This document shows positions 25,185 through 37,400 of a stretch of DNA of 64,000 nucleotides, one piece after another (within the stretch, counting starts at the first letter, position 1; every line of letters starts with the position of its first letter). Below the pieces are notes generated by a model. It had not been told where the DNA came from, searched no databases, and saw only the letters and a list, made by a program, of their open reading frames with translations. The stretch comes from Liolophura sinensis (lineage: Eukaryota > Mollusca > Polyplacophora > Chitonida > Chitonidae). Position numbers and translations under genes: made by a program. The stretch covers positions 93,675,805 through 93,739,804 of the forward strand of contig NC_088295.1 in assembly GCF_032854445.1 (NCBI RefSeq), in the 5' to 3' direction.

Positions 25185-25659
25185 GACCCTAAAGTAATGT
25201 CTCCACGCTGAAGCTAGCGATGAAGCATTGATTGCTGACGTCGAGAGCTGAAGTTCCATTTGGACATCAAGCAAATTGATTCGGACAACAAGCCTATATT
25301 CAGTTGTCGGAACTGAAAATAATACATCTGTAAACCTAAGTATAACTGGGAGAGTGTATCATTCTTTAACTGTATACGTGAGTTATGGAAGTGTAAACAT
25401 ATATATATATATATATACATGTACCTGGTCCATATACTTCCTGGCTGGCGTTTTCCAACATTTGTCCCGATTCTACCATACTTTTGAACTGCCGAATCCC
25501 CTCCAATTCCTTCGATGTGGAAACTAGTTGGGCTTTGTCCGTCACCGAGTTGCACCGACTCAGTTTGGAGTAAAACATGAGAAAACTTTCCACGCTGACA
25601 AATATCACAAATACTAAAATCCATACATCTGGTCTGTAAGAACGGAAGACCCGAGTCAT
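12375..25659 (-). CDS. Polypeptide N-acetylgalactosaminyltransferase (complete)
   Basis: Family GT27 enzymes transfer GalNAc from UDP-GalNAc to Ser/Thr in the Golgi, starting mucin-type O-glycans. Eleven exons, all phases consistent: 25425-25659, 23392-23548, 22423-22589, 19697-19861, 19223-19439, 18133-18250, 16081-16254, 15674-15805, 13588-13686, 12723-12857, 12375-12512. The product is 578 aa, a normal length. A short cytoplasmic head precedes a membrane anchor at about residues 11-30. The catalytic domain shows [20 protein letters not shown] (142-), VDDNST, the metal-binding DSH (234-236), [10 protein letters not shown] (343-) and GHVYR with the third metal-ligand His (371). A ricin-B lectin domain covers about 456-578. 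Which animal GALNT it is orthologous to is unclear. Oddities: WGAEQ replaces the usual WGGEN. It converges with the Ig/FN3 gene; introns hold four large minisatellites. Confidence 0.95.
13251..13534 (-). mobile_element. tRNA-derived SINE, near full length, with target-site duplication
   Basis: Reads tail to head: TTTGATTGGTGTTTTACG at left; GAACTCACAGCGACCGCATT and GCGCGCTAACCAACTGAGCC (reverse complement of B and A boxes) at right. Flanks GCACACACAAA (13240-13250) and GCGCACACAAA (13535-13545) look like an 11-bp duplication with one change. Confidence 0.9.
13755..15515. repeat. Minisatellite, 32-bp unit
   Basis: About 55 copies of GAACACAGGAAATTGGGACG plus GTGATTACCCCT, filling almost all of the intron between GALNT exons 9 and 8. 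A block of about 420 bases is duplicated (around 14630-15050 and 15050-15470), a higher-order duplication. Confidence 0.95.
15674..23548 (-). CDS. GALNT exons 2-8: stem end and GT27 catalytic domain
   Basis: Exon 2 reads [19 protein letters not shown], the conserved block before the catalytic domain. Exon 3 carries the GT-A nucleotide-binding start, exon 4 DSHVEVAEG, exon 5 WLEPLLHPI and SAGDLDR, exon 6 [20 protein letters not shown], exon 7 [19 protein letters not shown] and AETWMDEY, exon 8 [11 protein letters not shown]. The stretch after SAGDLDR ([15 protein letters not shown]) is more divergent than in vertebrate enzymes. Confidence 0.9.
16660..18008. repeat. Minisatellite, 29-bp unit
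   Basis: About 46 copies of CACAACACTTAGTACCACAT plus TCACAAAGG, in the intron between GALNT exons 7 and 6. Confidence 0.95.
18348..18366. repeat. Poly-C run of 19 bases
   Basis: An uninterrupted C homopolymer in a GALNT intron. Confidence 0.9.
18633..18722 (-). mobile_element. SINE fragment
   Basis: Diverged match to the SINE body (GACGGCGGCC, CATTATGATGG, AACCCACGATCAT, CAGACCT). Confidence 0.55.
18918..19075 (-). mobile_element. SINE, head missing
   Basis: Tail TATTTATTTATTTGACTG, then ACAAGAATATTTCACTTATA and GGTGGGAGGAAACCGGGCAG; stops before the tRNA-like part. Confidence 0.75.
20205..21945. repeat. Minisatellite, 33-bp unit
   Basis: About 52 copies of GCAGCGTATAGGCCTGGCAG plus GGTTGTGGGAGGG. 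A sub-block with TTGTATATAGGGAGG recurs three times about 430 bases apart (20970, 21115/21405, 21560), so block duplication took place. Because 33 is a multiple of three, several frames stay open for 300-390 codons; the codons simply mirror the repeat and I do not call a gene. Confidence 0.95.
22680..23000. repeat. Minisatellite, 49-bp unit
   Basis: About six copies of GCGTGTACATGTAACTTATC, AAGGCACAGTGGTAATGCTA and ATAGCGGAT in the intron between GALNT exons 3 and 2. Confidence 0.9.
23905..24013. repeat. Short tandem repeat, about 33 bp
   Basis: Four imperfect copies of AAGTCTGCAAATACGACATG CTTATGCC. Confidence 0.75.
24497..24578. repeat. (TA)n microsatellite, about 41 repeats
   Basis: Uninterrupted TA dinucleotides in the GALNT intron 1. 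Confidence 0.98.
24585..25115. repeat. Degenerate tandem repeat, about 25-30 bp
   Basis: Loose copies of GGTGACGCTGAAGCAATGTC with many changes run between the TA and TG microsatellites and slightly beyond (to about 25245). Confidence 0.65.
25117..25183. repeat. (TG)n microsatellite
   Basis: About 33 uninterrupted TG dinucleotides. Confidence 0.98.
25425..25659 (-). CDS. GALNT exon 1: type II signal anchor and stem start
   Basis: ATG at 25657-25659 begins [11 protein letters not shown], followed by the hydrophobic run [19 protein letters not shown] and a polar stem. The donor GTACAT lies just beside a short TA/GT-rich repeat. Positive charges before the anchor predict a cytoplasmic N-terminus and Golgi lumen C-terminus. 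Confidence 0.85.
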
Positions 25660-26600
25660 CACTGTAGCAAGTGAATACCGCAGAAGAACAGAAATCGGAA
25701 ATGCTCCAACAAAATTCTTGCGGAAGACGTTGTCGTTGAGACTTAGCTCATATAAAGTTTCCGTCGGGAATTAACATTCATCGAATAGACGTCAGGAATT
25801 AACTCACGTGACACTGTAATGGATTAATCCACAAGCAGTTGTCCAGAATCAATTCTCATGAAGTTATCAGGAATTCATTCACATTAGGGCCACACTATTT
25901 TCGGTATTACTTATCCACGAACAACCAACCGATCCTTGCACATTAGCTTGCAGCCTTTAACAGTTTACACTCCGACTGGCAGCGCAACAGCTGTTTTCTG
26001 TTCACATGTAGTCTGACCAATCTAGGTGAGGCTTTATCCCGAGGCCCCGTGCACTGTAGGTGAGCGGTAACAGTTCCGTGCGACAACGCCCCACCCTCCC
26101 ATTCTCCGTGAACGCTGTCATTTTGGTGGTATCCACTGACACAGTGATATAAGTACTGACTAAAGAGGTGGGATAGGTTCGGATACTTAAGACGACACAG
26201 ATATTGTTCCGGAGTCTGGAATGTTTTGTCATGGGCAGCCCTTAACGAGGATCATTGGATCAAATGAGCACATCTTCTTAAAACAAAAGTCTAGAGACAC
26301 CATTGCGGGTATTAAGTCCAACTTTATACGTCTGTCGTTCAAAGCCACGAAAGATTGTGTGATAATTTGTGGGAGTATAAATAATAAATATCACTGACAA
26401 CTTGCATCTCAGAATATCTTTTGTTATGTTTCCTCATATACTGACACTAACACTGAATATTATAACTATAGCTTCAATTCCAAATATTTCTAAAGTTTTA
26501 CTTGTATGTGCATTTGAGCTCTGGCATAATCACAGAGACTGATAATACGTGCATGAAGGCTGTGTACAACTAGAAGCGTTGATAACTCATTACAGCGCCT
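25660..26600. other. Upstream region of GALNT, no gene recognised
   Basis: Likely holds the 5' UTR and promoter of the GALNT gene. I see no conserved coding stretch and no clear promoter motif. Confidence 0.4.
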
Positions 26601-26613
26601 TCATACGGTATCT

Positions 26614-26781
26614 CTTCGGTAAGTCGTCTCAGTGATGCAGCACTAAATAAAAGAGCGGTGGAAATCCGTCCTGCAACAAGGAGGCACATTACACGTGCAT
26701 GCACCCTAATGATTCCTTCGTCGTCATATGACTGAAAAATTGCTGAGTACGACGTTAAACCCCAAGCACTCACTCACTCAC
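26614..26781 (+). mobile_element. Short retroposon (second family), 5' truncated, with 13-bp target-site duplication
   Basis: Contains GTCCTGCAACAAGGAGGCAC and GAGTACGACGTTAAACCCCA, and ends in a CTCA repeat tail. TCATACGGTATCT occurs exactly at both flanks (26601-26613 and 26782-26794), showing insertion by target-primed reverse transcription. Confidence 0.85.
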
Positions 26782-27089
26782 TCATACGGTATCTGGGTTA
26801 TGCTGCTGTTACAGTGTACATCAGCTGGACACAACAATCGAGAATACTACATTCCAGTGGAGCTTAGGTTTGGACTGTAGTTAGTCCAATATACGTTTAC
26901 ATGTCCTGAATGTGAAGTGTACATGCATCGTTTTACACAATTAACTAGAGCGTTGAGGATATTTCATCAAAAGTCGTCATTCTTTGAATCCGTCCAAATT
27001 TTATAGGCCTATACTTTCGTACTTCTTTGGTGGTTTGTGTTGAACGTAGTTTTGGAAACTGGCGTTGCGATTGACCCAAAAAGTCCATT

Positions 27090-27413
27090 TTAAATGACGG
27101 TTGGTACACGGGCATCTGCTTCTACACATAGACGCTTCGGAAGCGGTAGATCCAGGATCAATCCTCGGTTGAGTCACACCTAAGACCTTAAAAGAGAAAG
27201 TTATAACTTCGTCGCGTGGCGTTCAGCATAAAGGGGATAGTGCAACGACTGGTTGACCCGTATCAGTATAATGGCTTGGGCGGGGCTGCTCTAGATAAAA
27301 GAGAGGTGAAAATCCGTCCTGCAACAAGGAGGCACATTACATGCACTCCAAGGATTCCTTCGTCGTCACATGACTGAAAAATTAAGTACGACGTTAAACC
27401 CCAAGCACTCACA
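27090..27413 (+). mobile_element. Short retroposon, same second family, near full length
   Basis: Has a tRNA-like head (GGATCAATCCTCGGTTGAGT), the body AGTGCAACGACTGGTTGACC, CCGTATCAGTATAATGGC and CCTGCAACAAGGAGGCACAT, and the end TACGACGTTAAACCCCAAGC plus ACTCACACACT. Confidence 0.8.
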
Positions 27414-27465
27414 CACTGTACACCTAGATTCACTATACATTTGTTAAATTTTACTACGAGTACTA

Positions 27466-27602
27466 GAGCCGCTTGCATAAAGCGATCGTAGCCTAAATGG
27501 ATTGTAACTACAATGGCGACTCGTGCAAAAGACACATGTTGCCATGCTAGTTACAGTCAACTCAGACTACGATCACTTTGTGCAAGCGGCCCCTGTTCTC
27601 TT
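27466..27602. mobile_element. Palindromic MITE-like element
   Basis: The left arm AGAGCCGCTTGCATAAAGCG ATCGTAG is matched by the reverse complement of the right arm (CTACGATCACTTTGTGCAAG CGGC), with weaker pairing continuing inward (GTAACTA..ATGGC). Total about 135 bases, arms about 55. Too short to code; a fold-back non-autonomous DNA element is the likely identity. Confidence 0.7.
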
Positions 27603-27764
27603 GCGAGTAAATACAGACAGAGTGTTCAGAATCTCAGGAACGTTGGTTCATAACTGTGTCTAATTTCTCCCAGTTGCAATCAAAGCAGAACGGGGATATT
27701 TACTTTATGCACAGCTTATACACTAGCGTGGAGCACATTTCGGACGAAGATTTAACTTAATCGG

Positions 27765-28035
27765 CTACAACATCCTTTCCGTCTTTCCATCGTCATGGAC
27801 AACTTCTGGCTACAACATCCTTTCCGTCTTTCCATCGTCATGGACAACTTCTGGCTACAACATCCTTTCCGTCTTTTCATCGTCATGGACAACTTCTGGC
27901 TACAACATCCTTTCCGTCTTTCCATCATCATGGACAACTTCTGGCTACAACATCCTTTCCGTCTTTCCATCATCATGGACAACTTCTGGCTACAACATCC
28001 TTTCCGTCTTTCCATCATCATGGACAACTTCTGCT
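27765..28035. repeat. Minisatellite, 45-bp unit, six copies
   Basis: GGCTACAACATCCTTTCCGT plus CTTTCCATCATCATGGACAA CTTCT repeated almost without change. It lies between the GALNT start and the EI24 3' end. Confidence 0.95.
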
Positions 28036-28409
28036 TCTCTTGATATAAATCCGCCATAATTTCTTACTGAATATACTCATATTTAGTGAACTTCCGTTTG
28101 CATATGTCTGTTACCGGCTGTCATAGGTATCTGTATATAAACCTCGGCAGATCTTAAAACACTGAACTCTCTCAGTATATGAAACAGATGTCAAATCACC
28201 AAGTGCACAAATCCAAATGTCAAACCAGTTGGTACACTTTATTCTTTACGCGATTTTGTATAGATAGTAAAACATTTACAATCCATGTTGACTTCACACT
28301 TGCCAGCGTATATCGAAACACTACCGTAAAAATTTTTAAAACATTTTATGAAAGTCAAAATATTGAGGCTGACACGAGCTTTAATAATAACTCACGATGC
28401 TTACAATAA

Positions 28410-28415
28410 TTTATT
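28410..28415 (-). terminator. EI24: EI24 polyadenylation signal AATAAA
   Basis: The minus strand reads AATAAA about 32 bases after the TGA stop, giving a very short 3' UTR. It lies in an A/T-rich stretch. Confidence 0.5.
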
Positions 28416-28446
28416 TAATTTTTAAAAAGTCTGCTGTCAGTAAATA

Positions 28447-31400
28447 TCATCCTGGCTCAGATGACACTCTGACTTGTCTCGCTGAGGACGGTGTCCCTGG
28501 TCCTCCACTAGATGGCGCTGACGTCCCCTTAGCAACTGATTTGTGAAAAATGGTATTGCTCATGCCAACTACTGGAGAAAACAGTCGCAAAGGGAAATCA
28601 CTGAAATGAGAAACAACAAATGGTACACTTCAGCCCAGTTGTGACATGATACATAACTATTTATACATGCAGATTACTAGTGTCTAAAACACCATAAATT
28701 AAAGTGTTATCCCACATGTGTATCAAAGCACCAGGCAACTCCATCTGTCAGACCTTTTTCCTGTCACGCCTCAAAATCTGTCCTGATCACAAAGCACATG
28801 GCCTCCATTCAATATCAGCAACTAGGTGGTGTGACATGGCTATAATCAAAACGGCTTTTTCCCAACTTTCCCGCTCTTACACAGCTGGAGAATTGTACAA
28901 ACATCCCGTGGTGCACAGAAGCAGAGACACACCTGTTAGCCATGTCCACAGAACTAACACAAGTTGTGGGCAGCTTTCAGGAGGAAACCACACAGTATTA
29001 GCACATGCTGTGCGCAGCCTTCGGGAGAAAACCACACAGTATTAACACATATTGTAGGCGGTATTCAGAAGGAACCACAATTTTAAAACATGTTGTGGGC
29101 AGCTTTCAGAAGGAAACCACACAGTATTAACACACACTGTGGGCAGCCTTAAGGAAGAAACCACACAGTATTAACACAAGTTGTGGGGAGCTTTTAGGAA
29201 GAAACTGAACAGAATGAACACATGTTGTGGGAAGCTTTCAGATGGAAACCAGACACTATTAACACAAGTTGTGGGGAGCTTTCAGGAGGAATCCAAACAC
29301 TATTAACACATACCATGGGCAGCTTTCAGGAAGAAACCTAACAGTATTAACACATGTTGTGGGAAGCTTTCAGGAGGAAACCACACAGTATTAACACATG
29401 TTGTGGGCAGCTTTCAGGAGGAAACCACACAGCATTAACACATGTTGTGGGCAGCTTTCAGGAGGAAACCACACAGTATTAACACAAGCTTTGGGCAGCT
29501 CTCAGGATGAAACCACGTCAGGGGTCAAGGACTTCAAAACAGCTAATCTAGGTGATACAGTAAAAATAATCACTACACGTTTAAAGTGAAACACCATCAC
29601 AAACAAAGACAGCCGTCTATATTAGGGAAAAGGAACAGGTACAGCTGGGACAATAGGTGGCAGTAAGAGTGGACCCAGAGGCGGCAATATCGTGATATTC
29701 CCCAGCAGCCTTACAGTACCCCGAAGCCGCAAACACCAATTCACCTCCGTTGTTAAAATCTTGTTTGGGGTACTATAACACAAGAGTAATATATAGATCG
29801 TTGATTATTGGAGAGAACAGGGTCTAAAATGTGGAATTTGCGCCATCAAAGGCCTCTTGGGACGCAACAGAGCAGCTGTCCGAATTTCACGACTAAAGAG
29901 TCCAGCGGAGGAGACATCACTTACATGTTATCCACAATTGGGGGTGCTTCATTTGCACTGATGATGAACAATGGGAAAAGAATAGAGAACACACAGCCAC
30001 TGCAAGACAAGAAAAGCGAAAGATGAATGTGATTTAAACTTTAATACTTCACAAATAATAATTTCATATGAATTTATATATACAATTATTATGAAAATGA
30101 TGCCAACTGGATTTATTTGTTTGTCTTAAGACGCAAGTTTTATAAACTCTGCAAATTATTTATCTACACCCCCATAATCCTCTCAAAATGATTCAAAATA
30201 TTGGTCACGGAGGTGTTTGAAAATTAGTCACTATTTTCATTCTCAACGTCGCTCTTCTCAAAAATGTATCAAACAGACATGATACACAAACAGGTGTAAT
30301 CATAATAACTGGAGTCCAGGGTCTGTGAAATGGGTCTATTGCTCTTCTTCTACTTTTCCTCGTAACTAATGATCAGTTGTCTTTTAGTACAGTGCATTGG
30401 TCTTCTCCAATGCATGCGAAAGGTCATTTTTTACCGAAGACATTTCTACATACACGAAGAACTGCTGTTTTGGAACCAAAACATGATACAGTGGTGACAA
30501 CCTCTATGTGACCCACAGAACTGTCCCCTTGATTGACCTCTCTTTGACTCTACCTTCCCACCTACATACGTGTGGCATTACCTTAGCGCAGATTAGTGTC
30601 ACCCAGGGCTATCTAAGGGTCCGAAGGCAACCTGATGAGTATATAAATTCATCACAGTGGCGTCGTCGGTATGAACCTGAGCGGACACCCTGTTTGCGCC
30701 AAACAAGTGTTCCGTTGCAAAGTGCGTGACTGTCGAGCCGATTTGTGTACTCGGCCACACCCGGAATTTTTTTTTTTTTTCGACTCTGCAAGATTCTACG
30801 TACGGGATATCTGTCTTATGGAGAAGTTACATGGTTTCTATTTTATTCAGAACTTCCCGTAGGTATTACCATATCAGTATTCCATTTGTCGCTTTTAATT
30901 TACCAGCGTTTGTCAAAATGCCTTTCAACTGAACTTTTGCGTTACACGACCTTGAGATTCTTACGACCTTGGCCCACAAACTCTTGTATTTTAAGTGAAC
31001 ATCCTATTGCTCATTGCTCCAGTGTTTTTCTTCACCGTACAATCACCATGTATTATAGCTCCAGTTATTTTTTTAAAAACCCTAGGTTCAATAAACCTAT
31101 TTGATTTTCAGCAAAAATAAAACGATACCATACCCCTGTCACACTGAACGCATTGCCCCGGTAGTGTGTTTGTATTCTTTTTTCCCCTGGTTTTCCTTGC
31201 ATTCGCATATTTGTGTAATTTTGACAATTATACTAATACTCCACCACATATAGACATAAGGCATATAAGTGGAAATTCTGTGACCTTTTTCTCCACATAT
31301 TGCCATAGCCATAAATACACTGGGCTAATACACTACTATAATAGCCTTGCATTTACTAGTCATTTCCATTCTCCTTCAATTATTTTCAGTTTCTGTCATC

Positions 31401-34400
31401 TTTCTCTGCTATATGGACTATAAATACCCTGACAGCTTCTAAAGAAGAGCTCCTTCAGCTGGAAAGTATAGGTGGCAAAAGGGTTATTAGACAACGCTCT
31501 ACAAAAGATACACAGTCTATTACTGATCTGGTCCATGAAACCGGTGTGCCATATGAGACCGGGCAACGCTGGCTGGAGGTGGGTAGAATATCACTAGCCC
31601 CTACTGAGTGTAGTAATATGGTCGACATAATTAATTAGCTTCATGCGGAATTGGCGTCCTTGAAAGCAGAAAAGGCTTTAGTTAAACACGACTTGCAGGA
31701 TTCTGAACAACGTGTAACCAATACCGCTGGATTTTCCCCATCCCACCTAGTGTCAGAAAGTAAGGCCCCTGTGTTACATCGCGAGCCTAGCCCTTTGTAC
31801 CCGCCCAATTCAGAATTGGCTGGGCTATGGTCTCAGCCATCGCATACGACTGTGTTGTAAATCACCCCCACACTTGGATCTGCTATTATGAACAAGTCTG
31901 ATAGCCGCTATGTCAGATCTGGGCAGGTCCCATGTGATGTTTTTCGACTCGGACAGGTACCACTGGTCCAATCCGGTCTCCCCCCGCCAGCACAAAATCG
32001 GAGAAACCTGTAGAATATGGCATTCTGACGGAAGCCTCCCTTCCATCTTCTCAGGTAACGCGGCGTCACAGTCCGTCTGGCGGCCGTGTTTTCCGTTCAC
32101 TGAACACAGTCACTCTCGCCATTCTCCACAGTTATTGCAGATAACTCAAACATCCGTCGTGGGCGACAACGCAGCCACAGTCCGCAGCCTCGTAAAATGT
32201 CAACCTTTTCTGGTGATAAGAGTAATTGGGTGTCGTTTATCTTTCAGTTTGAACGCATCGCATAGCGCCGGAAAAAGGGAGAACATAAAAAGATCAATGG
32301 ATTGCTTTACACTTTAACTCATACTGCCCTCAATTATACGAACACATTAGGTATCAGAGACCATCTCTGAAAAGAGAGCTTCGTTGACGCTTCAGTCATA
32401 AGGAAACCCCAGACTCAGCCAGGTGTCATTTGCAACACTTGCGACAGCGGGACGAAGAATCTTTAGAAGAGTTCTCCCAACGGGTACACTTCTCGGCCCT
32501 AGATGGCTATGCCAAGTCTGATAAGATAGTAACCAAGTGATTCCTTCGCGACTGTAAGGCAAGAATGCTGCACAGTCTATAATAGAAAAAGAGCCCCATA
32601 GCATTCATACGGCGCTTAAATACGCAGCAGTCGCTAACTATAAGGCAATCTATGGCTACAAAAAAGCACATCAAATCGATCCCACACTTACTTTCAACGA
32701 CATACATCCTTTGCAGAGAGAGAAGATCAACCAGCCTCTGATGGCATCGCCCGTACTCCCCTTCACTTCAGACCCGACTGGAGCAAGAGGTAAGTGAACT
32801 GAAGCAGATAGTATTCGACATGAGTCACTTACTCGGGAAGGTCACTCCACGGTTACACTCCCCGGAAACCCCTCCTGTCACTCCGTTTAAATCTTACAGT
32901 TCACACGTTTCACGTAGGCAGCACGGATCTAGTACTCCTGCAAGGAACTTTAGAAGTGTACGCTTCCGTTCCCCAACCCTTCCAGCTAGATCAGAATCCA
33001 AAACCATCAGTTGCTGGCAAAGGTCATACAACAATAGCTCATCCTCGCCACACGTTAACAAGGTTAAAGACACTGATTTCACAATCTTTAAACTAGCACG
33101 CTCAACACCCAGTCCCCCATTATGTAAAGGCCGACTTGAAGATGACGTTCACTGTGTCTCCGCTGAGTGTGAAGAACATGTTGTACGGCAAACACATTGG
33201 TTAACCAGAAACTTTCCAAACCACTCATGACCAATCAGTCTTTTACTCGACAGGTCAAACTCCAGAGACTTGGAGACCAGCCAGTCCTAGCCCATACCAC
33301 TCCAAATGTCAAAATTAAACTTGGTTCACAGACCTTCCGATGGGATGTTTGTCTTTGCATCTATGGCTGATCAGGTCATTTTGGATCTCGATTTTCTGGT
33401 TTCCCAGAAATGTCTTGTTCATTTGTGCGGATCAGCACAATTTCCGTCCACAAGGAGCTAATTTCGGATTCCCCGAGTTGAAATGCTGGACTCGACAAAG
33501 TCACAGTTAGTCAGTGTTACTGAGGAAAAGGACAGTCATTCCTCCCAATTCCGTAGATACAACAAGTGTCCGTTTGAGACTTTACCTGATAAAAAGTTTG
33601 TAGTGGTATCTGTTTCGCATGACAAAGGTTTGTTAGTGTCGTAAAGATATACAAGGACCTCGCACCAGGTAAGACCAGGTAAGACACGCTGCATGGCTCT
33701 CTGGGAGGTAGCAGGACCACTGCATCGAACAGGAGTCGAATTCCTAGCAAAGTTCGTGAATAGCGAGATAGGACTGAAAATTTATTTGCCTTGCCAAACT
33801 ATTGCACAACTAGGAAAGAACTGTTGGCCGTAGTCAAATTTTGTCGCCATTTCGACACTAGCTGTTGAAGTGCCGTTTTGTCTCACGCACGGACCATAAC
33901 AGCTTGGTTTGGCTTATGTGTGTTAAGCACATCGAAGGTCAACTGGCTCGTTGGATCGAAGAATTATCCAGTTTGATATGGAGATAATTCACAGACAGGG
34001 CAAGGAACATCTAAAGGCGGATGGAATGTCACATATACCAAATTCTCTCCCTTTCTGTGATTTCCACGTTGCTGGGTCTAACATTAGTTCATTGCCACGT
34101 GGTCAACCTGGCTTAATAGCTCAGAACATCAGACGACTTGATGCCTTACTACAACACCCTCGTTTTATGGGACTGGGAGAAATTGGCCTAGATTTTACTA
34201 CGGGCGTGCAAATGCTCCCGACGATGTGCAGATCCTGGAAAGTCCAAGCGAGACAAAGCAGATGGTCAGCTGCTCTTTCTACGGAAAGCTTTGCCACTAG
34301 CTGTCAAACACCAGACGTTATTGTGCTGCATTGCAGGGAAAGATGCAGAGAAGATGCTGCAAGTGCCGTCCTTCAGGAAATGGAAATGACAGAAACACCG

Positions 34401-37400
34401 ACACTCCTTTTCTGTCTCGCTGCAGGAAATGCGCGGAAGGTCGAACACACTTCAAGGTCAGATGGCATACCCGCCGTCTGATAACTTCCACATTCTTTAT
34501 TTTAAACCATTTTCATGACAGAAAACCGCGATTGCTGTAAGGTAGACGTAAATATTATTAGGAGCTTTTAAATACCTAAAGGTAGCTTACCATACATGGT
34601 GTAAATCTTTTCGCTACATAAGTTATTACAGGCAAATCAAGGTACCGACTGGTATGAGACATTTACCGTCACGATCCTCAAAATAGCGCAAGCACATTCG
34701 CATTCAATTCTCTTTCATGAGACGAGACTGAATGAATAATAAATGAAAGCACGACTCCAAACATAATTAAAATTTTTATTCAATGCATAATCATAACATA
34801 CAAGTCCCAAAAAAACAATGAAGAAACATAACGAAGGGAAGCTAATATATGACGGGAAGCTAATATATGACCATAACATACGGTCTATTTCGTTAAGCGC
34901 AATGCCAGTCATACTTGGGTGAAACTACTTCTGGCAATTTCTTCACATTTTTCCATGCCTCAATAATGGGCCTCTGGTGATTCTCACCAACAGACCCATG
35001 AAGTTACTCTGAAAGAGTATAGGTATCACATTTTTACTTATGACACTCAGGTAAAGTAATTACAACAAAAACCCGCTAACTGTACCTGATAACGAGCGAG
35101 GGAGGAAGAGCGGTGAGGAGCGCCAACGGGAGGCCAAAACCAACAAAGTAGGGCCAGTTACACTCAATATAGGTCAGCCGTCTGTGAACTTCCCAGCCTG
35201 GTCAACAGTAGAGAAATGAAACAGTTTACTGAGTGAACATAACAAGAGAAATCAATGTATGAACATAACCAGTAGTAAATTCAGGGAGAGAAATGACAGA
35301 TATCAATTTATGAAGATAAGCAGTAGTAAATTCAGAGAGAAAAATGACAGTCATCAATGTACGAAGATAAGCAGTAGTAAATTCAGGGAGAGAAATGACA
35401 GATATCAATTTATGAAGATAAGCAGTAGTAAATTCAGGGAGAGAAATGACAGATATCACTATATGAACATAACCAGTAAAATCAGGAGAGAAATGTATAT
35501 CATGTACTGACAGGTCAATATATATTCCTTGTAAAAATAATGGATAATGCATCAAATATCAATTGCCAAGTTTCATGCCGTATGCATAGTTTCAAGAGAT
35601 GGTGTGTGTATGGTGTAACGGAAGAACCACACCAATGACCTGGAAACACAGGTTATGTTCACTGATTAATACTATTTGGTAATTTGGTTCTTTTACATAA
35701 CCACTTACACATGACATACAAGTCTGAGGACAATCCACTACACACCTCCAAGAGATAAGAGTTAAATGAATAAAGGCATTTCCATTACCCTGAAAAAATC
35801 TGGAAGGTCACATTCTTCCCATGAGCAATGGCTACTGGTATAGGCGTATATGTATACTGCAAGAATAAAGTAACCTAAATAATTGTGACTATCATGCTAA
35901 TATTTTGTGCACACAGTGCTTATAGTTACATTTCATGCTAAATGCTAGCCTATTCTTAAAATGGTGCATATTGGTCTACTCACAGTAGAATGTTGTAGAT
36001 GAATATATACGCTCAAAAAAAGAGTCCTGCAACTGTTTTGTATCTTTGTACTTTTCAAGATTTTAGTAAAAAAATGTCACAGAAAATTCTAAGTTACATG
36101 TAAAAATTAAAATCAGTGAGACTGTTTTTTAGTTTAATTTATTTATTTATTTGATTGGTGTTTTATGCCGTACTAAAGAATATTTCACTCCTATGACGAC
36201 GGCCAGCATTATAGTGGAAAGAAACCAGGCAGAGCCCAGGGGAAACCCATGACCATCTGCAGGTTGCTATCAGACCTTCCCACATATGGCTGAAGAGGAA
36301 GCCAGCATGAGTTGGACTTGAACTCACAGACTGCATTGGTGAGAGGTTCCTCGGTCAATGCGCCGTGCTGGTGTGCTAGCCCCCTTTGCAATGTAAGCCC
36401 CTTTCTTTAGCACTGATAGTAAAATGTGACCCAAACTAGAGGGGGTTATAGTATCCTTAAACTTGTACATCTATGGCTGATCTATATCATTGTGTGTAGG
36501 AATGTTGGTGGAATGTCAGCGGAACTTCAGCGAATCTCAGTTTAGTTAAGGATGTGAATACACTAAATGCCCTAAAAACTCGTACACAACTAACTTGTTC
36601 TTTTTCACTGACTCTGAAAGCTCTGTTGATTTTAGAAAGATGCTGTATGGTTTCTTTGAATGGTAGTATGATATCCTACTGGAAAAATGTAAGTCTAAGC
36701 AAAAATAACGTTTAAGGAAATATTTGTACCTTTGGTTGGCTAACTTTGAGGTCATTTAGGGTACATTTATCTCCTTATTAAAAAATGTAAATGTACATTT
36801 GAAATGCTGATGCATGCATGTCTCACTATATGTAATATGTAAGTGGGCTTGCAATATGATACTGGTTAACATGTACTGTACGTGTTAAGAGTGCTCAGAC
36901 ATGATGCATGTGCATTTCATTCCACATAAATATGCGGTTTGAGAAATATGAATCCATTCAATTTGGTTTTCTTATGTTGTGTGTCAACAGGACAACTGTT
37001 ATAGTCAATTAACATTAGAGTCAATTAAAATTAGGGTTGATTTGATTACGACTGTGCACGTGTGCAAGTCAAGGAATCCATGAGCTATAGCAGAGCTAAA
37101 TCCATTGTGCCTACTTTATCTACATCAGTACTGAATGGAAGGTGGGGTCAATGAAAAATCAATCTTGACTGAATATGAATCAATGGAAATGGACGTGAAT
37201 AAAATAAAACTGCATTTGATGTAACAACGACATAACTTCTAACCAGGGACGGTACTTGTAAACTACATGTAACCAGTGCTACAGATAATTTTTTGTCAGT
37301 GAGAGTACGGTATTCTTGACTTTCAAAGAGAAAGAGTATGTTACTTTCCACTTTCGAAGTATGCGGTACTGCAGAACACTTTTTTCAATACTCAACACTT

